Source of the DNA: Branchiostoma floridae
Lineage: Eukaryota > Chordata > Leptocardii > Amphioxiformes > Branchiostomatidae
Assembly: GCF_000003815.2 (NCBI RefSeq)
Contig: NC_049994.1
Span: forward strand, 8,374,645-8,438,644
DNA: 64,000 nucleotides
Reading direction: 5' to 3'
Both the position numbers and the translations under genes were made by a program. How positions within the stretch are numbered: position 1 is the stretch's first letter; every line of letters starts with the position of its first letter. Positions 56,340 through 64,000 of the stretch are shown here, piece by piece. Below the pieces are notes generated by a model, which had not been told where the DNA came from, did not search any database, and saw only the letters and a program-made list of their open reading frames with translations.

Positions 56340-57920
56340 CAAAACAACAACAATGAGATGGTAGTTTCTAATGCGATTTTGATGTGTTAACGGTGCTGTG
56401 GAATATTGTGAACTTGTTGTCACGGACTTGTCGGAAAGACATGTAGGGACGACAGCCGCGCAACAGATGATTAGTCTGTTTTAAACAAGGACAACGAAAC
56501 AACAACAACAACAATGGCCATGGGATGGTGGTTTTATATGCGATTTTAATGTGTTAACGATGCTGTGGAATATTGTGAACTTGTTGTCACGGACTTGTCG
56601 GAAAGACATGTAGGGACGACAGCCGCACAACAGATGATTAGTCTGTATTAAACAAGGACAACAAATCAACAACAACAATGGCCATGGGATGGTGGTTTTA
56701 TATGCGATTTTGATGTGTTAACGATACTGTGGAATATGTGAACTTGTTGTGACGGACTTGTCGGAAAGACATGTAGGGACGACAGCCGCACAACAGATGA
56801 TTAGTTTGTATTAAACAAGGACAACAAATCAACAACAACAATGGCCATGGGATGGTGGTTTTATATGCGATTTTGATGTGTTAACGATACTGTGGAATAT
56901 GTGAACTTGCTGTGACGGACTTGTCGGAAAGACATGTAGGAACGACAGCCGCACAACAGATGATTAGTCTTTTAATTAGGACAACAAAACAACAATGGGC
57001 TGGTGGTTTTGTATGCGATTTTGATGTGTTAACGATGCTGTGGCGCACAACAATGGATGGCTAGTTTTAAACAAGGTCAACAAAACAACAACAATGTGAT
57101 GGTGGTTTTTATGCGATTTTGATGTGTTAACGATGATGTGAACTTGTTGTCACGGACTTGTCGGAAAGACATGTAGGGACGACAGCCGCACAACAGATGA
57201 TTAGTCTGTTTTAAACAAGGACAACAAAACAACAATAATGTGATGGTGGATTTATGCGATTTTGATGTGTTAACGATGCTGTGGAATATTGTGAACTTGT
57301 TGTGACGGACTTGTCGGAAAAACATGTAGGGACGACAGCCGCACAACAGATGATTAGTCTTTAATTAGGACAACAAAACAACAATGGGCTGGTGGTTTTG
57401 TATGCGATTTTGATGTGTTAACGATGCTGTGGCGCACAACAATGGATGACTAGTTTTGTATGCGATTTTGATGTGTTAACGATGCTGTGGAATGTTGTGA
57501 ACTTGTTGTCACGGACTTGTCGGTAAGACATGTAGGGACGACAGCCGCACAACAGATGATTAGTCGGTTTTCAAGAAGGACAACAAAAAAACAACAACAA
57601 TGGCCATGGGATGGTGGTTTTATATGCAATTTTGATGTGTTAACGATGCTGTGGAATATGTGAACTTGCTGTGACGGACTTGTCGGAAAGACATGTAGGG
57701 ACGACAGCCGCACAACAGATGATTAGTCTGTTTTAAACAAGGTCAACAAAACAACAACAATGTGGTGGTGGTTTTTGTATTCGATTTTGATGTGTTAACG
57801 ATGATGTGGAATGTTGTGAACTTGTTGTCATGGACTTGTCGGAAAGACATGTAGGGGCGAGAGCCACACAACAATGATGGTCAGTCAGTGTTATGGTGGG
57901 ATAGTGGTTTTGTATGAGAT
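56340..57920. repeat. Satellite of about 160 bp, nine or so copies
   Basis: Each unit has GAACTTGTTGTCACGGACTT, GTCGGAAAGACATGTAGGGA, CAGCCGCACAACAGATGATT, ACAAGGACAACAAAACAAC and GCGATTTTGATGTGTTAACG. Unit length varies from about 150 to 240 bp through deletions and insertions. Minus-strand open frames here are repeat artefacts. Confidence 0.9.
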
Positions 57921-59140
57921 TAAAATGTTATATGAGTCATAGCTGTTAATTTTTGTACATGAAGTTTTGCTTACAATATGGAATGATTTGCATTGACAGG
58001 GGCGTTTTGGAATTCAACAAGGTAGATTTCGATATGGTAAATGATTCAGAATTGAAATACCTGTTTACCGATGTTTCTGACAACGCTTTCCTTTCTGTAA
58101 TAATCAATGGTATGCTTGGACATGTAACGAATTCTTTTGGATGCTGATTTGAAGACGACCACGCTAACGATAAAGAAATGACACAAAGATAGGGATTCCC
58201 GTAAACTGGGCACGGGAGACTTTGAATGTAGACTGACTGAGACATCGTAATGCTATGTCACTTCGGTTTGTTGCTCTCCTGAATTGCCACAGAAATAAAT
58301 CTATATTCTGTCTTACCTGACAGACAGCTACACAGCTGTCCGCTACATCACACAACATTGGTTACTAGTACTTTATCTCGGTCTGTTACAGTATGTATCA
58401 TCAAACAAATAACCGTCTTAGAATACCAATCATGACACAACAATATAAACTAGTACATACGGCAACCGTTGCGCTGTATCTTGTTGCAAGTGACGGACTG
58501 AAAAGCTTTTTTTCAATTCAGATTGCATACACAATAACTCTAAGGTTCCGTTGATGTATTATTCCGAATTCCGGCCCAAAAACGTAAACGGCTGCACTGA
58601 GGTGTATTTTTAGCAGTGATATTGGTGAAAGTTTCTTTCTACCTAAAGAAGTTAACAGGCAATGTTCGATGGCTGTCTGGGTCGGAGGCACACAGTTCTG
58701 GGTTCTGTCTTCTGAGTTGTACGGTCGTAGCTAAAAAGTGCCCGCTCCGGTGCGTGCTAACTGCATATTCGGTCATAAAAAAGACTGAATGATTAGCTAT
58801 TGCAATTGTCGTGAATTTGTTTACATGATAAATGGTAAATAAGTGCAACAAAGAAAGAATGGTATAAATATATTTCAAGTATGTGCATTATGTACGCCAC
58901 CATGTAAAACACGTATCTCTGCATTATTTCCAATGCAGTTAAAAACTCATCAATGAGACCTTACGTACGTTTGTATCGTTTTCATTCGAAAATCCACCCT
59001 TAGTTTGATTTTGCCCGTCTTCGTCTGAGTCAATTACACTACTTGAATGTATATTCTTTGATACACATGATAGAATAGACAATACATATTCGTATAAGTC
59101 AAATAACGCAGACAACACGTGAACGTCAGTCCATGAATTC
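57921..59140. other. Region with weak coding hints only
   Basis: A 64-codon plus-strand frame (57953-58147; VDFDMVNDSELKYLF, GMLGHVTNSFGC) overlaps a minus-strand frame and has no firm splice sites. On the minus strand 58976-59035 is open and acidic (VIDSDEDGQNQTKGGF) and ends at GTACGT. Neither can be assigned to a gene. Confidence 0.25.
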
Positions 59141-59141
59141 T

Positions 59142-59416
59142 CTAACTGGTGTCATTTTTTCGATAGTTGTAGCAGTGCAATCGCTTGGCTGTACGCGGCT
59201 CTGCTCCGGTCTGGCACTTCCTTCTCATGGCCTTGTTCTGTAGGGCGACGTTGTTCCGGGTTTTGCACGGCCCCCACCTTCGGTCCCATCGTTGCAATTT
59301 GCACACGGACGTCGTTCCCTTCAGTGATACAGCTCGTCGTCCAGTGCTAGGCATCAGCAACATCCCTTGCGGTGGTAGGAGCTGTGTGGATCGCTCTAGC
59401 CCGACCTGTGCAAAGG
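59142..59416 (-). CDS. Terminal exon with midkine/pleiotrophin-like Cys domain
   Basis: A strong acceptor (CGACCTTTGCACAG) is followed in phase 0 by 91 codons and TAG: VGLERSTQLLPPQGMLLMPS, then a basic domain with SVCKLQRWDRRWGPCKTRNN, LQNKAMRRKC, PRTAKRLHCYNYRKNDTS. The spacing CK...WGxC...C...C and high Lys/Arg content resemble the C-terminal domain of midkine/pleiotrophin (Drosophila Miple), secreted heparin-binding growth factors. The loops between cysteines differ in length, and a thrombospondin type 1 relative is an alternative. Upstream exons on the minus strand are not established; a candidate ends at 61688 in phase 0 (MIASTWPPILNFSGQ|GTAAGG). The overlapping plus-strand frame (59185-59610) runs into a CA repeat and is rejected. 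Confidence 0.4.
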
Positions 59417-59420
59417 TCGA

Positions 59421-59442
59421 GACACACACACACACACACACA
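59421..59442. repeat. (CA)n microsatellite
   Basis: A short CA run just upstream of the acceptor of the midkine-like exon; on the minus strand it forms part of the polypyrimidine side of the intron. Confidence 0.85.
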
Positions 59443-61687
59443 TATCAACCTGAACGCTCTAGCCGATCGAAATATTCAAACTATTCCAAAATGATTTGTT
59501 TTTTTAATAAGAATCAGGAGAATAAAAATGATAAGAGATATAAGAAGAAGAAGAAGAATGATAAGAAATATAATACTAGTAATACACGTTTTTTGAAGTT
59601 ATCAAATTGAAACTATATCTGTTTTAAAATAGGATATATCTTCTAATGTTACACACAATGTCCTAAATCTGGGACGCAATCCTCTGATGACTGTTTTCCA
59701 GACACTGCATACGACAAGATATATTTCATTTTCAAAGCATCTGTACGGTCTTTATGACAGTGTTTCTGCTTCGTACAGAAATAATTCTTTGGTGGAGCAA
59801 ACTTTGACATTTGATTCAACTAGAAGCGTCCGTGATGATGAAATTGTTCTTTTCCTTTTCTTTATGATAAGACCCTTCAACAACTCTGCCAAAAAGAACG
59901 GGTCAAGTGCATTTACCTATCGCTTCATCTCATATCCGCTCCTCGTCGTCCCTTCTTCATGATAATCCTGCTCCTGACATCATCCTACAGCCCCGACCTC
60001 GTTTCTGCTAAGTTGACATGTAAAAATAAATCAGACCAATCTTGAATTCATGATAGCTTGGACATATTCTACAAGCATTCCTTAAGCTGTGGTGGGGACT
60101 GGGGCAGACTAGGTGACATACATGTTTACAGTAAGCTACGACTTAATTTCCTGTCATTGAAACAGGCAGCTGCGTTCTGACAGTTCCAAAATTTTAGGAG
60201 ACAGTTCGTTAAATCATTTACATTTGAAATTTCTTTGCTATGAAACGGAAAACGGTTGTGGTCACGCACTAACCCTTTAGATACACATATTAGAACACTT
60301 AGTGACTTGCGATAGTTAGACCTGACCAGAGCGTCAAATTAACCGTGAATCAAATTACGTCGCTACAGAAAAAAAACACAGACCAATGCGTTGGCTTACC
60401 GCAGCAGAATGTCCAGTTTCTATCCCTTGTTTTAGACATGCCATTGTCTTTTCATGTCAAGATATGTTTATATGGGTTTGGCAGGTTACTCTGGAACTGC
60501 AAGGACTGTCAATGTTAGGACTTCTAATACCGACGAGGCGGGAGGCCGGTCACTCGCGATACACATACAATTATTCTGTCTTAGTACATCATATGGAACT
60601 TATCGGTCTGGCTTACTCTCAATCTTGATTCGGATTTTCACATTAAAAGAAAACACACATTTGTTGATCATGGCTAATACAGTGGCGTACACTCGCCATT
60701 AGTCATAGGTGTCACGGACATGTTCGATAAAATCTCTTGGTGTACTGGAAACAATAAATCATTTTTGCATACATTATTATTTTCAACGAGCCAGCCTTTT
60801 AACATGCACCTACTACTATGATCCTTCAAAATTCTAAGTGGAATACATTGTCATTTGGCCTTTTCTTTTGAGCTTAAAGTGGATCAAGAGTAACAGTTAG
60901 AACCTGTTAGTAGAAAACCCAACCAGAAGCTTTCAGTGCAGTTTTAAGTTTCTTTTTTATCAATTACAACTATTTCTGTTGTCCAATACAACAGCGTCAT
61001 TAATTAATGAATCAAACATACCTGAAAACGACTATGTAAAACTATAGGCCTTTCCTTATCAACAGTTGTCATACAAGCACATCAGGAATCTTCAAGGGTC
61101 AGAAAATGAACACTTTTTCTGCCGCTTGTGATTTTCACGACATTTGACGTCATTTGGACTAGTATTTATTATTTTTCAATTCTGGGTATATTTGTCATTT
61201 GTCTAATTTCCATAAAAAGCCCTAGCCCAAAAGAGACCACAATTCATCTAAATATGACCAAGAGACACCGAGCTATCATTCAATGGTACTAGACTAAATT
61301 TTTATTTTGCGTTCAGGGTGTGTAACGTTTTTCATATTTTGATCGAAGCTACTGGTTGTGCACAAATGGAATTTTGGGGCGATGCTAACTAGTACAAGTT
61401 TGTCTGATGTCTGACAAAGACATAATTTGAGAAGGGAATCGTTGTTTTGAATAGCAAAATTATGGGTAAACAGTGATGCTCCCAACAAAGGTCGAATCAG
61501 AGATCGAAACTCGAGGCAGAGATCTCGTATCATTTTATATCATGTATATCATTTTGTAGAAAAATCCCCCCAAGTGATAATAAAAATATAAAGATTGATG
61601 TGACTTACTCAGCGTCCACTGTTTGGGCGATCGTCCAGCGGCATGACGACGGTAGGAGCAGGCGGGCGCTGAGTTGAGTTACCTTAC

Positions 61688-61750
61688 CTGGCCGGAGAAG
61701 TTAAGGATCGGTGGCCAGGTGGAGGCAATCATTCCTTGCTTCTCAGTCGT
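61688..61750 (-). CDS. Candidate exon ending in CAG|GTAAGG
   Basis: On the minus strand the frame SEKQGMIASTWPPILNFSGQ ends exactly at a consensus donor, in phase 0. This fits the phase-0 acceptor at 59416, so it may be an upstream exon of the midkine-like gene. The 5' edge is not determined and the evidence is limited to the donor and frame. Confidence 0.2.
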
Positions 61751-61862
61751 GCTTTCTGGACAGTATGTGTTTCAAACTGGATCGATAACTTGTGATGACT
61801 TGTGAGATTTCTGGACAGTATGTGTTTCAAACTGGATCGATAACTTGTGATGACTTGTGAGA
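61749..61862. repeat. Tandem duplication of about 58 bp
   Basis: TTCTGGACAGTATGTGTTTC through ACTTGTGATGACTTGTGAGA occurs twice in succession. Confidence 0.9.
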
Positions 61863-62460
61863 TTGTTTGGAGATTCAAAGAACGTGGCCTGGCCAGCGAT
61901 GTCTGCGCTGTACTGTTTGGGAGGCCGGCACGGCACAACACTTAGTGTGTTCAGGATTTTTCCTTCCACCATATTCTCAGGAAACGGCAGATGCATCTCA
62001 CGAGGAAGGCATTCATTCTATGAATTTCTCCTGCTTTGCACAGGTTTACAAAGTTCCACTCCTTCAGTGTGCCGATAACGCATGCAGCGTACCCCTCCAT
62101 CTTCGTCTTGTTGTTGTTGTTGACGGACAATTTGCCAGAGTTCTCCAGCGCTCGAGTCTTGCTACGTGAGCATGTGGCCTTTCCGATCCTCCTGTCAACC
62201 TTCATGTGGGAAAATCTGCCGCTGACGACGAACCCGAAGGCGGTTTTCTGTATCACCACATCCTAGTGACAGCCAATACGAGACTTAAAGAACCAGAGAG
62301 AAGAGAGAATCACGTGGAAATAATCCAATCACGAGCTTTCTTTGAAGACGTGAAAAACGTTACTCCTGCGATTTCTCCCCGGAAATCCACACCGTGAGAA
62401 AGCCACCAGGTGCAATCCGAAGAAACAGTTGATTGACATTTGAATGACAGGTCGTGACTT
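61860..62460. other. GC-richer segment with open frames on both strands
   Basis: Frames at 61867-62169 (+), 61951-62259 (-) and 62206-62397 (+) overlap. The minus frame (GYAACVIGTLKEWNF, NLCKAGEIHRMNAF) and the plus frame both look moderately protein-like, so I cannot choose. It may hold upstream exons of the minus-strand gene ending at 59142, or a transposon remnant. Confidence 0.25.
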
Positions 62461-62834
62461 ACTCGATATTGCCCGGATTAAGCTTAAGGTGCCCCCAGAG
62501 AGACCCGGCCCGGGTCTGGGGGCACGTAGGGGTTACTATCTTTTCAACCCCGTAGCGTAGGCATTTTTCATCCTACTACAACGAAACTTGGACACAACTT
62601 ACAGAAGTATATGTACATAACAGCCATCAAGTTATATTTAAGGAAATAGATCTAGTCAAAGGTTTGAATAAAATTACGGCCAAATCTCAACTTCCGGTTT
62701 CAAGACTGCCGTCCGTTTGTCTGAAAGTTATTTAAAAACACATCAAAATATTGCCAAAATGATGGTCACAAGCAGTTATGTGAACACAAAGTTAACGTTG
62801 TTAAGAATATTTGTTCACAATTCACATATATGTA

Positions 62835-64000
62835 AGTAAAAAGATTTTAAAAAATATGTCGAAACCAATTAAAAATATTTTAGAAAATAAGTCGAAACCA
62901 AGTAAAAAGATTTTTTTTAAATAAGTCGAAACCAAGTAAAAAGATTTTTAAAAATAAGTCGAAACCGAGTAAAAAGATTTTTAAAAATAAGTCGAAACCA
63001 AGTAAAAAGATTTTTTATAGTTAAGATTTTAAAAAATAAGTCGAAACCAAGTAAAAAGATTTTTAAAAATAAGTCGAAACCAAATAAAAAGATTTTTAAA
63101 AATAAGTCGAAAGTTTTTTATAGTAAAAACATTTTTTTTAAATAAGTCGAAACCAATTAAAAATATTTTAGAAAATTAGTCGAAACCAAGTAAAAAGATT
63201 TTTAAAAATAAGTCAAAAGTTTTTATAGTAAAAAGATTTTAAAAAATAAGTCGAAAGTTTTTTTATAGTAAAAATATTTTTAAAAATAAGTGGAAACCAA
63301 GTAAAAAGATTTTTAAAAATAAGTCGAAACCAAGTAAAAACATTTTTAAAAACATGTCGAAATCAAGTAATAACATTTTTAAAAATAAGCCGATTTTTTT
63401 TATAGTAAAAAGATTTTTAAAGATAAGTCGAAACCAAGTAAAAACATTTTTAAACATAAGTCGAAACCAAGTAAAAACATTTTTAAAATAAATCGGAACC
63501 AAGTAAAAAGATTTTTAAAAATAAGTCGAAAGTTTTTTTTATGGTAAAAAGATTTTAAAAAATAAGTCAAAAGTTTTTTATAGTAAAAAGATTTTAAAAA
63601 ATAAGTGGAAACCAAGTAAAAACATTTTTGAAATAAGTCGAAACCAAGTAAAAAGATTTTTAAAAATAAGTCGAAATCAAGTAATAACATTTTTAAAAAT
63701 AAGTTGAATTTTTTTTATAGTAAAAAGATTTTTAAAAATAAGTCGAAACCAAGTAAAAACATTTTTAAAATAAATCGGAACCAAGTAAAAAGATTTTTAA
63801 GAACAAGTCGAAAGTTTTTTTTATGGTAAAAGAGATTTGAAAAATAAGTCAAAAGTAACTCGAAACCAAGTAAAAACATTTTTAAAAATAAGTCGAATTT
63901 TTTTTATAGTAAAAAGATTTTAGAAAATAAGTCGAAAGTTAGTAAAAAGATTTTAGCAAATAATTCGAAACCAAGTAAAAAGATTTTTAAAAATAAGTCA
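62835..64000. repeat. AT-rich satellite, 33-bp unit, runs off the window
   Basis: The unit is AAAAATAAGTCGAAACCAAG plus TAAAAAGATTTTT, about 33 bp. Some units are shortened, replaced by an AAGTTTTTTATAGTAAAA variant. At least 30 units are present. The 33-bp period gives long artefactual minus-strand frames with an 11-residue repeat (NLFTWFRLIFK). Confidence 0.92.

Noticed and set aside
59185-59610. 141-codon plus-strand frame
   Set aside because: It runs through a CA microsatellite into low-complexity Lys/Asn; the antisense frame has a clean acceptor, phase and Cys pattern.
63263-63690. Hydrophobic repeat protein (FTWFRLIFKN-like)
   Set aside because: It is a translation of the 33-bp satellite; the period is a multiple of three, so frames stay open by chance.

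Overview
This is a eukaryotic nuclear window, most likely from a cephalochordate (amphioxus, Branchiostoma) or a similar marine deuterostome. Genes are split into short exons with GT-AG introns. Introns and intergenic DNA are packed with hairpin MITEs, SINEs, truncated LINE ends, minisatellites and local duplications, and one run of exactly 100 Ns marks an assembly gap. The species is inferred from repeat style and gene families; I could not search a database.

Layout. (1) About 0.5-12 kb, minus strand: a complete four-exon prokineticin-receptor-like GPCR. All exon phases join in frame to give 458 residues. It has a TATA-like site, a poly(A) signal and an 8.4 kb first intron full of repeats, including a broken tandem copy of exon 2. 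(2) 12-43 kb: almost entirely repeats. Two possible orphan exons sit here, a plus-strand terminal exon at 16.6 kb and a minus-strand exon at 17.6 kb. A three-way segmental duplication covers 27.7-38.9 kb. (3) 43.8-52.2 kb, minus strand: a previously unrecognised small gene that I assembled by hand. A TATA box and 5'UTR exon lead to four coding exons for a 105-residue secreted peptide, built from Trp...Cys-Arg blocks with all internal introns in the same phase. A possible alternative last exon lies at 47.4 kb. (4) 53.3-55.6 kb, plus strand: three exons of an SLC19-type (thiamine/folate) transporter, head-to-head with the peptide gene; its last exon or exons are not visible. (5) 56-57.9 kb: a satellite of about 160 bp. 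(6) 59.1-59.4 kb, minus strand: a terminal exon for a basic Cys-rich domain resembling midkine/pleiotrophin. (7) 62.8-64 kb: an AT-rich 33-bp satellite running off the window.

The genes are unrelated in pathway: a neuropeptide-type receptor, a secreted peptide, a vitamin transporter and a possible heparin-binding growth factor. The best candidate for something undescribed is the modular secreted peptide gene with its alternative 3' exon. Most other observations concern transposon biology: nested insertions with readable empty sites, minisatellites born inside MITEs, SINEs that share a core but have different RNA-derived heads, and a hammerhead-like motif in a retroelement end.
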